A stretch of 11,928 nt of DNA from Halieaceae bacterium (GTDB lineage: Bacteria; Pseudomonadota; Gammaproteobacteria; Pseudomonadales; Halieaceae), in contig DOVB01000216.1 in assembly GCA_003520285.1 (NCBI GenBank), positions 1-11,928 on the forward strand, given 5' to 3'. Below the pieces are notes generated by a model. The model worked only from the letters and a program-made list of their open reading frames with translations. It ran no database searches and had not been told where the DNA came from. Of the stretch, positions 1 through 7,325 are shown piece after piece. The translations under genes were made by a program, and so were the position numbers. The number at the start of each line of letters is the position of its first letter. The stretch's first letter is position 1.

Positions 1-356
1 GGCAGATCAAACAGTGCTTGGTTCAAAGAAACCACATAGCCTTTGGCAGTGGTGTCAGAAAAGCTCTCGATTTCGCGGATGACGCCACCGCCGCTTTCAT
101 CTAAACCGACCAAGCTATTGGCAATGGTGGTGGTTTCTGTTTCGCTGTAGTCGTAGCTGGCGCTGACCCGGGGCAAGAGTGCCGATCGAGCGATGATGGC
201 TTGTTCTTGATCGGCTTTAAACTGTGCTCGATACGCTTTTAACTGAGCGTCATTATTCAGCGCCAATTCGTAAATTTCTTGCAGCGATTGCGCCTGTGCG
301 ATGTTAGCGCTGGCACTGAGTGCGATGATCGCTAAAAGGTAGGAAAACAGTTTCAT
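1..356 (-). CDS. tolC: TolC-type outer membrane channel protein, N-terminal part
   Basis: This is the 5' part (about 118 codons) of an outer-membrane efflux and type I secretion duct; the rest lies beyond the window edge. The frame opens with ATG at 356, preceded by a GAGG ribosome site seven bases upstream. Residues 1-22 form a signal peptide (basic start, hydrophobic core, cleavage after AQA). The mature start (SLQEIYELALNNDAQLKAYR) and the later stretch ending LPRVSASYDYSETET closely follow the start of E. coli TolC, where the first helix leads into the first beta-strand region. Known role: the trimer spans the outer membrane and joins AcrAB-like pumps and type I exporters. It is divergent from the DUF1249-cpdA-parE genes, the arrangement that surrounds tolC in E. 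coli, which supports orthology. Only the N-terminus can be judged here. Confidence 0.9.
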   Translation of the reverse strand, partial: MKLFSYLLAIIALSASANIAQAQSLQEIYELALNNDAQLKAYRAQFKADQEQAIIARSALLPRVSASYDYSETETTTIANSLVGLDESGGGVIREIESFSDTTAKGYVVSLNQALFDL

Positions 357-580
357 GTGTGAACCTCAAAAAGCAAAGCAAATAGTGTAACAGCGCGGGG
401 AGTACAAAGCATTCATCAACTGTGTGGTGTATACGCAGATGATCGTGCATTTGATTCATGTCAACGCATATTTTCTATGAGCAAACGCACTTTTCCATTG
501 GTTGGTGCGCTTATTTTTGTCATAGTATTTCGAGAGGGTAAAAATTCACGTTGTTTAGATCATCGCAGGAGCGAGTTGTT
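357..580. promoter_or_regulatory. Divergent intergenic region between tolC and the DUF1249 operon
   Basis: These 224 bases separate two divergent genes and must hold promoters for both, but no box is strong. On the plus strand a TAGTAT at 523-528 is a possible -10. TTGGTT at 498-503 is 19 bases away and TTGGTG at 502-507 is 15 bases away, so neither spacing is ideal. On the minus strand a perfect TTGACA (complement of 459-464) lacks a well-placed -10. The region is AT-richer than the flanking genes. I see no coding remnant of nudF, which sits next to tolC in E. coli. Confidence 0.4.
567..571 (+). promoter_or_regulatory. Ribosome binding site deciding the DUF1249 start
   Basis: AGGAG lies nine bases upstream of a GTG at 581. 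The longer reading frame could begin at TTG 551, but that codon has only a distant GAGAGGG (531-537) about 13 bases away. The extra ten residues also have no counterpart in E. coli YqiB. This favours GTG 581. Confidence 0.6.
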
Positions 581-1063
581 GTGCCGCTGATAGCCAATCA
601 ATCGAGGCAAAAGTACCGGGTGTCGCTCGCCGAGTTACACGCCGTGTGCGAGGCCAACTACCGTCGGTTTATGCGCGTATTCCCCGATTACGAGCAAACC
701 AATGAAACGGTGTTACTCCTTGATCAGGCGCGAATTGCCATTAGTGTGATGGAGCGGAATCGATACACGACGACGTTTAAGGTGGTGCAGTTAATGGCGC
801 CAGATTATCAATGGACGCGCTCCATGGAGCTCGAGCTTAGAGCCTATCACGACGCCCAGATGTTAGAGGTATTGGCATTTCAGCGTCATCGTCGCATCAA
901 GCCTCGCTATTCTTATCCGAATGAGCCAATGTTTCAAAAAGACGAGAAGCAGCAGCAACATCAATTTGTAGCTGATTGGTTAGAATATCTGTTGGCCCAC
1001 GCTCGCTCTAGTCAAACTGTATCTGGTTTCGGGCCCGAGTATCCTGGCGAATCTCATGACTAG
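581..1063 (+). CDS. yqiB: DUF1249 family protein (YqiB-like)
   Basis: A small cytoplasmic protein of about 160 residues with no signal peptide or membrane segment. It follows E. coli YqiB along its length: the LCEMNF-like start (AVCEANYRRF), then ERNRYTTTFKVVQ, LELRAYHDAQMLEV, RIKPRYSYPN and the conserved QKDEKQQQHQFVADWLEYLLAHA near the C-terminus. The biochemical function of the family is not established. Position is the main clue: it is the gene before cpdA in many gammaproteobacteria. The start chosen is GTG 581 with an AGGAG site; an alternative TTG start at 551 would add ten residues. Its stop codon overlaps the cpdA start by eight bases, so translation of the two is probably coupled. 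Identity as a DUF1249 member is firm; a function cannot be given. Confidence 0.88.
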   Translation: MPLIANQSRQKYRVSLAELHAVCEANYRRFMRVFPDYEQTNETVLLLDQARIAISVMERNRYTTTFKVVQLMAPDYQWTRSMELELRAYHDAQMLEVLAFQRHRRIKPRYSYPNEPMFQKDEKQQQHQFVADWLEYLLAHARSSQTVSGFGPEYPGESHD

Positions 1064-1901
1064 CTCGGCGCTCAATACGGTGACCATCCCGCATGACCGA
1101 GCGCATGCGATTGAGCTCTTGCAAATAACCGATACGCATTTAGGCGAGCGCCCCCACACACCTTTGCTTGCAATGGACACCGATGATTCGTTACTGGCAG
1201 TGTTATCTTTGGCTCGGCGTACACTCGCGAACGTCGATCTGGTGGTGGCCACCGGTGATCTCTCCGATCAGGGCGCAATAGATGCCTATTTAAGGCTTTA
1301 CGATTACACTCGCAACGATTACGAACATCAATTCTGGCTGCTAGGAAATCACGATGACGCTGATATGCTGACCGCGGCGGCCAATCAGCATGAGCGGTTA
1401 TTAAGAAACGACATCCGGATTGGCGGCTGGCAAATTCTTATGTTGAACTCCCAGATTCCCGGTGAAGTAGGTGGGCGTTTGGGGACCGCCGAGCTCGCAC
1501 GGTTGCGACTGGGCCTCGAGCAAGCGTCTGCGGAGGGACTCTACACGCTTATTTGTGTCCACCATCAGCCAGTGCCTGTGGGCAGCGCTTGGATAGACTC
1601 TCAAGCGATCAGTGATGCTCCCGAGTTATTCGCGATTATCGATGCTTTTCCCGGTGTCAGAGCCTTACTTTGGGGGCATGTGCATCAAGAGGTTGATCAA
1701 ATGCGCGATGATCTTCGTTTACTCGCAAGTCCATCAACGTGTGTCCAGTTTTTGCCTGGTAGCGAGACCTTTAAACTCGACAATCAAGCCCCCGGTTTTC
1801 GTCATCTTACTCTTTTCCCCGATGGCTCTCTCTCAACTCAGGTTCATCGTGTTACAGACCGGAAGTTTACGGTCGATCTCGGGTCTTCGGGTTACTTATA
1901 A
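1056..1901 (+). CDS. cpdA: 3',5'-cyclic AMP phosphodiesterase CpdA
   Basis: A cytoplasmic metallophosphoesterase of 281 residues that hydrolyses cAMP to AMP and so tunes cAMP-CRP signalling. The five blocks of the calcineurin-like dinuclear metal site are all present and in order: DTH at 26-28, GDLSDQG at 67-73, GNHD at 97-100, HH at 169-170 and GHVH at 207-210. Length and motif spacing match E. coli CpdA (about 275 residues). The start ATG overlaps the end of the DUF1249 gene (ATGACTAG contains both), which is typical of coupled translation and settles the start. The gene order DUF1249-cpdA-parE separates it from other metallophosphoesterases. E. coli has yqiA between cpdA and parE; here only 66-75 bases lie between them. 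Class III phosphodiesterases can have other substrates, but the context makes CpdA the best call. Confidence 0.92.
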   Translation: MTSSALNTVTIPHDRAHAIELLQITDTHLGERPHTPLLAMDTDDSLLAVLSLARRTLANVDLVVATGDLSDQGAIDAYLRLYDYTRNDYEHQFWLLGNHDDADMLTAAANQHERLLRNDIRIGGWQILMLNSQIPGEVGGRLGTAELARLRLGLEQASAEGLYTLICVHHQPVPVGSAWIDSQAISDAPELFAIIDAFPGVRALLWGHVHQEVDQMRDDLRLLASPSTCVQFLPGSETFKLDNQAPGFRHLTLFPDGSLSTQVHRVTDRKFTVDLGSSGYL

Positions 1902-1976
1902 AATCCCTGTCTGCGATATCCGGGCACACCACTTTGAGCTACACTACGGCAACCTTGTTTAGACGATATGGTAGTT

Positions 1977-3866
1977 ATGAGTCAGTACACAGCACAAGAT
2001 ATTGAAGTCCTCACGGGTTTAGAGCCGGTCCGAAAGCGCCCAGGGATGTATACCGACACCACGCGTCCGAATCATTTAGTGCAAGAAGTTGTGGACAATA
2101 GTGTCGACGAAGCACTGGCGGGATTTGCCGACGAAATCGATGTTGTAGCCCACAAAGATGGCTCAGTCTCGGTCAGAGACAATGGCCGTGGTATGCCCGT
2201 TGATATTCATCCTGAGCAAGGTAAACCGGGCGTTGAGGTCATTCTTTCTACGCTGCACGCTGGGGGTAAATTCTCGAACAAAAATTATCAGTTCAGCGGT
2301 GGCTTGCATGGCGTTGGGGTATCCGTTGTTAATGCGCTGTCACGGCAGCTGGACATTACCATCAAGCGCGATGGACAGGTGTATAACATGGCTTTCGCTG
2401 GCGGCGATAAGTCTAGAGATCTCGAGGTTATCGACGCCTGCGGGCGTCGTAATACCGGTACCATGGTGCGTTTTTGGCCCGATCCTCAGTATTTTGATTC
2501 AGTCAATGTCTCGATACCGAGGTTAAAGCATATTCTCAGAGCTAAGGCGGTTTTGTGCCCTGGGCTCCGCGTTAATTTTGAGGACGAAGCGAAGGGTGAA
2601 TCCGAATCTTGGCACTACGAGGCAGGGTTGAGTGATTATTTGCAGCAGGCCACACAAGGGTTCGACGTACTGCCTCCACAGCCGTATACGGGCAGTTTCA
2701 GCGCCGCGCATTCGGCGGTCGATTGGGCCGTTCAGTGGTTGCCAGAGGGCGGCGAGCTGATTACGGAAAGCTACGTTAATTTGATACCAACCTCTCAGGG
2801 CGGCACTCATGTGAACGGTCTGAGATCAGGGCTCTTAGAGGCTTTGCGGGACTTTTGTGAGATCCGCAATCTATTACCCCGAGGGATCAAGCTCGCCCCA
2901 GAAGATATTTGGGATCGCTGCGCCTTTGTGCTGTCGGTAAAACTTGAAGACCCCCAGTTTTCTGGTCAGACCAAAGAGCGTTTATCGTCGCGAGAGGCAG
3001 CGGCATTTGTCTCTGGTGTTGCTAAGGATGCGTTCAGCCTGTGGCTTAATCAAGAGACTGAGTGGGCCGAGCAGCTGGCTGATTTGTGTATTAACAATGC
3101 TCAGCGCCGTGTTCGTTCGGCGAAAAAAGTGGTCCGCAAAAAGATTACGACAGGACCAGCACTGCCCGGTAAATTGGCCGATTGTTCTAGCGAAGATCCT
3201 GCGCGTGGTGAGCTGTTTTTGGTAGAGGGTGACTCGGCGGGGGGCTCTGCGAAGCAAGCTCGAGATCGCGAGTTTCAGGCGATTTTGCCTCTGCGGGGTA
3301 AAATTTTGAACACTTGGGAAGTGGATTCACAAGAAATTTTAGCGTCGCAAGAGGTTCATAATATTTCCATCGCTCTGGGGGTTGATCCCGCCAGTGATGA
3401 TTTGAGTGGTTTGAGATATCACAAGGTGTGCATCTTGGCAGATGCCGATTCCGATGGTCTCCATATTGCCACGCTCATCTGTGCTCTTTTTGTAAGACAC
3501 TTTAAGCCCCTGATTACAGCCGGTCATGTGTTTGTCGCGATGCCCCCGCTGTATCGAATCGATCTGGGCAAAGAGGTGTTCTACGCGTTAGATGACAGCG
3601 AGAAGCAGGGGATCATCGATCGTCTCGAGGCAGACAATAAGCGCGCTAAAATCAACGTGCAGCGGTTTAAAGGTCTGGGTGAAATGAATCCATTACAATT
3701 GCGGGAAACCACCATGGCGCCAGATACGCGCCGCTTGGTTCAGCTGCGGTTAGACCACGGCGATGGCACTCTCGAGATGTTCGATATGTTACTGGCGAAG
3801 AAGCGGGCAGGTGATCGGCGAGAGTGGCTCGAGAGCAAGGGCGATATCGCGGTAGTGCTCAGTTAG
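1977..3866 (+). CDS. parE: DNA topoisomerase IV subunit B (ParE)
   Basis: The ATPase subunit of topoisomerase IV, which with ParC unlinks daughter chromosomes. It is full length, 629 residues from ATG 1977. An in-frame ATG at 1968 would add three, and neither start has a strong ribosome site. The shorter start is preferred because it gives MSQYTAQDIEVLTG, matching the E. coli N-terminus. Positions below count from 1968. The GHKL ATPase motifs are EVVDNSVDEAL at 40-50, DNGRGMPV at 71-78 and GGLHGVGVSVVNAL at 111-124. The transducer lysine is in QTKERL (K336). The TOPRIM metal site has EGDSAGG at 420-426 and DADSDG at 492-497. The C-terminal QRFKGLGEMNP and LAKKRAGDRREWL blocks are intact. Near-collinearity with E. 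coli ParE rules out GyrB, which is longer and carries an insert. It probably shares a transcript with cpdA, and the YceI gene follows after 18 bases. Confidence 0.97.
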   Translation: MSQYTAQDIEVLTGLEPVRKRPGMYTDTTRPNHLVQEVVDNSVDEALAGFADEIDVVAHKDGSVSVRDNGRGMPVDIHPEQGKPGVEVILSTLHAGGKFSNKNYQFSGGLHGVGVSVVNALSRQLDITIKRDGQVYNMAFAGGDKSRDLEVIDACGRRNTGTMVRFWPDPQYFDSVNVSIPRLKHILRAKAVLCPGLRVNFEDEAKGESESWHYEAGLSDYLQQATQGFDVLPPQPYTGSFSAAHSAVDWAVQWLPEGGELITESYVNLIPTSQGGTHVNGLRSGLLEALRDFCEIRNLLPRGIKLAPEDIWDRCAFVLSVKLEDPQFSGQTKERLSSREAAAFVSGVAKDAFSLWLNQETEWAEQLADLCINNAQRRVRSAKKVVRKKITTGPALPGKLADCSSEDPARGELFLVEGDSAGGSAKQARDREFQAILPLRGKILNTWEVDSQEILASQEVHNISIALGVDPASDDLSGLRYHKVCILADADSDGLHIATLICALFVRHFKPLITAGHVFVAMPPLYRIDLGKEVFYALDDSEKQGIIDRLEADNKRAKINVQRFKGLGEMNPLQLRETTMAPDTRRLVQLRLDHGDGTLEMFDMLLAKKRAGDRREWLESKGDIAVVLS

Positions 3867-3872
3867 TCAAAC

Positions 3873-3877
3873 GGAGG
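3873..3877 (+). promoter_or_regulatory. Strong ribosome binding site for the YceI-family gene
   Basis: GGAGG lies seven bases upstream of ATG 3885. A GTG at 3882 is also in frame but would leave only four bases, so the ATG is preferred. Confidence 0.7.
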
Positions 3878-3884
3878 TAGAGTG

Positions 3885-4466
3885 ATGATTTTATTAAGAA
3901 TTTTTATGGTGGCCTTGGCCCTCTTGGCGGGTTCTGCGCACGCTGACTGGACGCTCGATAAAGATCAATCTGAGCTCACATTTTTATCGGATAAAAATTC
4001 CGGCATCGTCGAGCGACACTCGTTTCAGTCTTTTGACGCTCAATTATCGTCATCCGGCGCGTTCGAGGCGAGTATCGATGTCAGCACGGTAGAGACCGGG
4101 ATTCACATTCGGAATGATCGCATGAGAGCGATGTTGTTTAATGTGCCCAACTTCCCTAAGGCGACGGTCACTGGTGCCATCCCTGAGTTTTCTGCGAGTA
4201 GTTATTCGGATCGATCTACCCAGCTCGCGGTGAGCCTGCAAGTGAGCTTGGTCGGGATAACGCAAGAGGTGCCTGCTCGTTTATCGGTGGTGCGTGACAG
4301 TACCGGTGGGTTCTCTGTGCAGACACTCGAGCCAATACTGCTAAAAGCTTCGGACTTTGGCCTTCAGCAGGGCGTTGAAGCGCTCCGAACGGTCGCTGGG
4401 TTACAAACGATTAGCACGACTGTGCCCGTGAGTTTTAGCCTTTACTTGAAGCCGACAAGTCTTTAG
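3885..4466 (+). CDS. Secreted YceI-like (lipocalin-fold) protein
   Basis: A 193-residue exported protein of the YceI family. Residues 1-20 form a signal peptide with cleavage after AHA, so the mature protein (DWTLDKDQSELTF) is periplasmic. Family hallmarks are the opening W-x-L-D-x-x-x-S-x-L-x-F strand, the SIDVSTVETGIHIRNDRMR stretch at about 63-81, and LFNVPNFPKATVTG at about 84-97. In the family these build an elongated beta-barrel. Known members bind isoprenoid chains such as polyprenyl quinones, and E. coli YceI is induced at high pH, but a single physiological role is not settled. The last strands (VPVSFSLYL) close the domain, so it is complete. It starts 18 bases after parE, probably sharing its transcript. 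It ends about 85 bases before the convergent cytochrome gene. Family assignment is strong; ligand unknown. Confidence 0.85.
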   Translation: MILLRIFMVALALLAGSAHADWTLDKDQSELTFLSDKNSGIVERHSFQSFDAQLSSSGAFEASIDVSTVETGIHIRNDRMRAMLFNVPNFPKATVTGAIPEFSASSYSDRSTQLAVSLQVSLVGITQEVPARLSVVRDSTGGFSVQTLEPILLKASDFGLQQGVEALRTVAGLQTISTTVPVSFSLYLKPTSL

Positions 4467-4551
4467 TCGCTGCTCACAATAGTGGGTGATCACTCGGTTA
4501 CCCGCGCCATAATTCTAGGTGAAAAGCTGCCGTGCTGAATGAAGGACGACG

Positions 4552-6804
4552 CTATTGAAGCGCCCGAGCTCGAGCAGAGAGTTGTTGTTGCCAGCGCGCA
4601 TACTGACGGTTAGACGGTGCGATTTCGGTGAGCTTTGTGGCCCATGTGGCGGCCTCGGCGAAGCGATTCAGACTTGCTAGGTAGTGGGTTAGTGCCATCA
4701 GGGCATCTTCTTCGTTCGGCCACTGGCTTACCAAATCCTGCAATACAGCAATGGCTTGAAGCGGCTCTTGTTGATCGTGTAGAGCAATGGCATACACGTA
4801 TTGATACCGAGGATTGCTGGCTTCGGCGGCGCGCTTTAGCCAAGGCAGTGCCTCTGCAGGTCGCTGGTCTCTGATCAGCGCCAACCCGAGGGCGTGAGCT
4901 AAGTCGACTTGGTTGGGAATGGCGTTTAATCCCTCTTTTAAGACCTCGATCGCTTGTTGGTTAGCGCCCATCGCATGATCTAAATCAGCAAGATTAATGT
5001 AGGCTGCAAGCAACTGCTTGTTCTTACTGATGGCTTTTTGGTAGTGAATTCGTGCCTCGTCTCGGTTGCCCATGCGTCGTTCAAAATCGGCAAGTGACAC
5101 GAGCTGTTCAGGCTGATCGGCATGCCGCATACTGATTTTGCGATACTCTTGGAAGAGGCCCTCTAGTTGTGCCCGTTGCGTCGTATTGAGCGCGCTTAAA
5201 GAGATATCAGCAAGGCTGTAAGCGAGCGCGAGTCGGACGGATAAGTCGCTGTCGCCCAGTAGTTCTAGTAAAAGTTGCCGACGAAGACCCTCGGGTAAAT
5301 CGGCTGCCGTGCGGACCGCTGTTGACCGCACCAGTCCATCGGTATCAGCGAGGGCATAGCGCATGGTGTCTAAAGCCTGATTCGAGTTGAGTACCAGGTG
5401 CGATAGCGCACTCGCTCGCCACAGATCCGGCTGCTTGGCATTGGTAATGATCTGCTGCAGATCGGGTTGCGCACTGAGATCGCCAGACCACGCTTTTGCC
5501 ATGGTCAGGGTTCTCATAGTTTGATCGTCGCGCCGCAGTTGATCCCACTCGATCAGGTGTTCGAGTGCTTGATTGTTACTCATCTCTTGATGACATTGTG
5601 TGCAGGCATTGGGGGAGCCAGTGTTAATGCTCAGATCAGGTCTGGGTATTTGCATACTGTGATCTCGCCGCGCATCGACTCCCATATACACCGTCGCCGG
5701 CATATGGCAGTTAACGCACTGCGCCCCTTCGCTATTCTGGGGATGGCGGTGATGCGCTGGGGTGTCGAACTCTTGGCTGGCGTGGCATGACGCACAGAGG
5801 CCGTTGTCGCTGGCATAGGTGCGCCCAGTGTGGGGGTTATGACAATCAGTACAAGTAACACCCGCTTGATACATTTTGCTCTGGATAAAAGACCCATGAA
5901 CAAAGACTTCATCCCGAATTTGTCCATCTGGGTAGTACAAAGGCGCTTCGATCAGCGCCAAGCGATGTGTTTGCGATAGCGCCTGCCCCGCCTCGTAGTC
6001 ACCCAGATGACTTCGTCTGGAATGGCATCGAGCGCACACCATGATCTGCTGATCGTTGTCATTGCTGCTCGCTCGCTGAGCGATAGGCCCGTCGGTAAAC
6101 TGCCACGCTGCACGTTGATTTAGGTCAGTAGGCCATGCGGGCGGCGGCGATGATTGATCACCCTGAGCCCAGAGGAGGTGTTCCCGAGCGGGACCGTGGC
6201 ACCCTTCGCATCCAACCGAGACTTCACTGAATGAGGTGTCATAGCTATCAGACAGTGGTTGATAATTTTTCTCGACATTGGTGCTGTGGCACTCAGCGCA
6301 TGAATTGTTCCAATTTTGATAGAGCCCGGTCCAATGCAACGGATCATCTGGGGCAATAGCTTCATCTGGGCTTAAATGATACCAGCGCTGTCCCTGTTCG
6401 GCGGCTGGTCGGGCATCCCATGCGATGGTAAAGGCTTGGAGTCTGCCCCCAGAGAGTGGTATCAGGTATTGCTGTAGCGGGTAAACACCGAATACGTAGC
6501 TAACAGGGAAGGTTCGTTCCCCACTGTCGGTATCGGTTGTTGTGATCATGAACTGATCGTTGGTGCGATGAAAGCGCGTGGTGTTACCTAGGTGGCTGAA
6601 ACTCTCGCCCTCGAAGGGTGCTAGCACAGTCTGTCGGGTTGGCGTAGCCATGGCTTGCTGATGATGAGACAAGAGCCAGTCACTGTGCTGTGCCGAATGG
6701 CAGCTAGCACACTCAGCTGATTGCGTAGCCTCTGGCGCTGCTTGCACCTGTCGGCACTCTCCGATAGTCAGCACCATAAAAAAGAAAAGAGCCGCCCTGA
6801 ACAT
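4552..6804 (-). CDS. Exported octahaem c-type cytochrome with C-terminal HEAT-like and TPR repeats
   Basis: A 750-residue exported protein, likely periplasmic. Residues 1-22 look like a signal peptide (FFFMVLTIG core, cleavage after VQA). Eight CXXCH haem sites follow, starting at residues 32, 169, 199, 257, 318, 337, 363 and 401. The spacing resembles cytochrome c554-like multihaem proteins, with a gap of about 130 residues after the first haem that holds a beta-rich part including YVFGVYPLQQYLIPLSGGR. Residues about 455-535 contain two or three helical HEAT-like repeats (WRASALSHL, VRSTAVRTAADL, VRLALAYSLADI). Residues about 565-740 hold around five TPR units. It is transcribed alone, convergent to the YceI gene. 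A weak GGAAA ribosome site lies at 6810-6814. The family recurs in diverse bacteria without an assigned reaction. Electron transfer or a reductase role is inferred from the haems, protein docking from the repeats. No other cytochrome or maturation gene is in view. Confidence 0.85.
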   Translation of the reverse strand: MFRAALFFFMVLTIGECRQVQAAPEATQSAECASCHSAQHSDWLLSHHQQAMATPTRQTVLAPFEGESFSHLGNTTRFHRTNDQFMITTTDTDSGERTFPVSYVFGVYPLQQYLIPLSGGRLQAFTIAWDARPAAEQGQRWYHLSPDEAIAPDDPLHWTGLYQNWNNSCAECHSTNVEKNYQPLSDSYDTSFSEVSVGCEGCHGPAREHLLWAQGDQSSPPPAWPTDLNQRAAWQFTDGPIAQRASSNDNDQQIMVCARCHSRRSHLGDYEAGQALSQTHRLALIEAPLYYPDGQIRDEVFVHGSFIQSKMYQAGVTCTDCHNPHTGRTYASDNGLCASCHASQEFDTPAHHRHPQNSEGAQCVNCHMPATVYMGVDARRDHSMQIPRPDLSINTGSPNACTQCHQEMSNNQALEHLIEWDQLRRDDQTMRTLTMAKAWSGDLSAQPDLQQIITNAKQPDLWRASALSHLVLNSNQALDTMRYALADTDGLVRSTAVRTAADLPEGLRRQLLLELLGDSDLSVRLALAYSLADISLSALNTTQRAQLEGLFQEYRKISMRHADQPEQLVSLADFERRMGNRDEARIHYQKAISKNKQLLAAYINLADLDHAMGANQQAIEVLKEGLNAIPNQVDLAHALGLALIRDQRPAEALPWLKRAAEASNPRYQYVYAIALHDQQEPLQAIAVLQDLVSQWPNEEDALMALTHYLASLNRFAEAATWATKLTEIAPSNRQYARWQQQLSARARALQ

Positions 6805-6846
6805 CGAGTTTTCCGATCACCACAAAGTGCCACAGTATCGCAAAGT

Positions 6847-6856
6847 GTGACGTCAC
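6847..6856. promoter_or_regulatory. Perfect 10-bp palindrome upstream of the cytochrome gene
   Basis: GTGACGTCAC is fully self-complementary and lies 43 bases upstream of the cytochrome start, where an operator or promoter element would be expected. It does not fit a CRP site (TGTGA and TCACA arms too close) or an FNR site. It is only a candidate operator, because a 10-bp palindrome can arise by chance. Confidence 0.25.
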
Positions 6857-6914
6857 GCCAGTTCGCTGTTAACTAGGCTACGGCACTCAGTAGAGTATAA
6901 GAAGCATAAACCGC

Positions 6915-7316
6915 CTATTCTGAAAATGCCAGCTGATCCTGCATAGGGGCGCGTTTTGCGCTATGGACATTTTTGCGCGGACCTATAAAGCTGTTGGCCC
7001 AGCCCCTTATTGGTCCCGCGCTGAACAATAGTGGTGATGCGACGTAAATCCGTGGTGATATACGGCCATTCTCCGCCTCCTCACGAAGGGAGAGGTCTCC
7101 TTTAGAGCCCGCCAAGTCACGTACATGAGTTATACCGTTGGCAACGTAGAGCAACAGGTCGTTGGGTTGCTTGCGCAAATGAACATGCGAATCGATGAGG
7201 CCAGGGACCAGAAACCGTCAATGACCGTCAATCACGCGAGTACCCTCGAGGGTCATCTCGTCGCGCGATATGGACAGAATCTCACCGTTGTCGATCGCCA
7301 CTGCGCCCGGAATTCG
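6915..7316 (-). pseudogene. Amidohydrolase (imidazolonepropionase-like) remnant with in-frame stop
   Basis: A decayed N-terminal piece of a metal-dependent amidohydrolase, about 133 codons against more than 400 in the family. Reading from 7316 on the minus strand, the frame gives IPGAVAIDNGEILSI, then TRVIDGH, a TGA stop at 7218-7220, then RFLVPGLIDSHVHLRKQ. It continues through NGITHVRDLAG and ISPRIYVASPLLFSAGPIRGW before ending at TAG 6915-6917. The DSHVHL metal-binding motif, the GITHVRD block and the PRIYVAS block are typical of family members. The stop lies where relatives usually have glycine in the VIDGxGxFLVPGLID motif, so one base change could have made it. The first strand of the N-terminal domain is missing, and recognisable similarity fades after GPIRGW. 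The remaining metal ligands and catalytic aspartate are absent, so it cannot encode a working enzyme. It lies immediately downstream of the esterase gene on the same strand. Confidence 0.7.
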
Positions 7317-7325
7317 TTACAGTGG

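Noticed and set aside
1612..1962. Open frame of about 116 codons overlapping the 3' end of cpdA in another frame
   Set aside because: CpdA motifs occupy the region in the main frame. The alternative product has no family resemblance and is not the missing yqiA.
4482..4505. Hairpin with GGGTGA and TTACCC arms between the convergent YceI and cytochrome genes, as a bidirectional terminator
   Set aside because: The stem needs G-T pairs, has an eight-base loop and no T-tract on either side, so it is not a convincing intrinsic terminator.
7218..7220. TGA read as selenocysteine in the amidohydrolase
   Set aside because: The position is normally glycine in the family, no SECIS-like hairpin is evident, and the gene is truncated anyway.
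7207..7232. Near-tandem ACCGTCAAT repeat around the amidohydrolase stop, as a duplication that caused the lesion
   Set aside because: Removing one ten-base unit would shift the frame, whereas the current frame keeps family motifs on both sides of the stop. A single substitution at a glycine codon is simpler.
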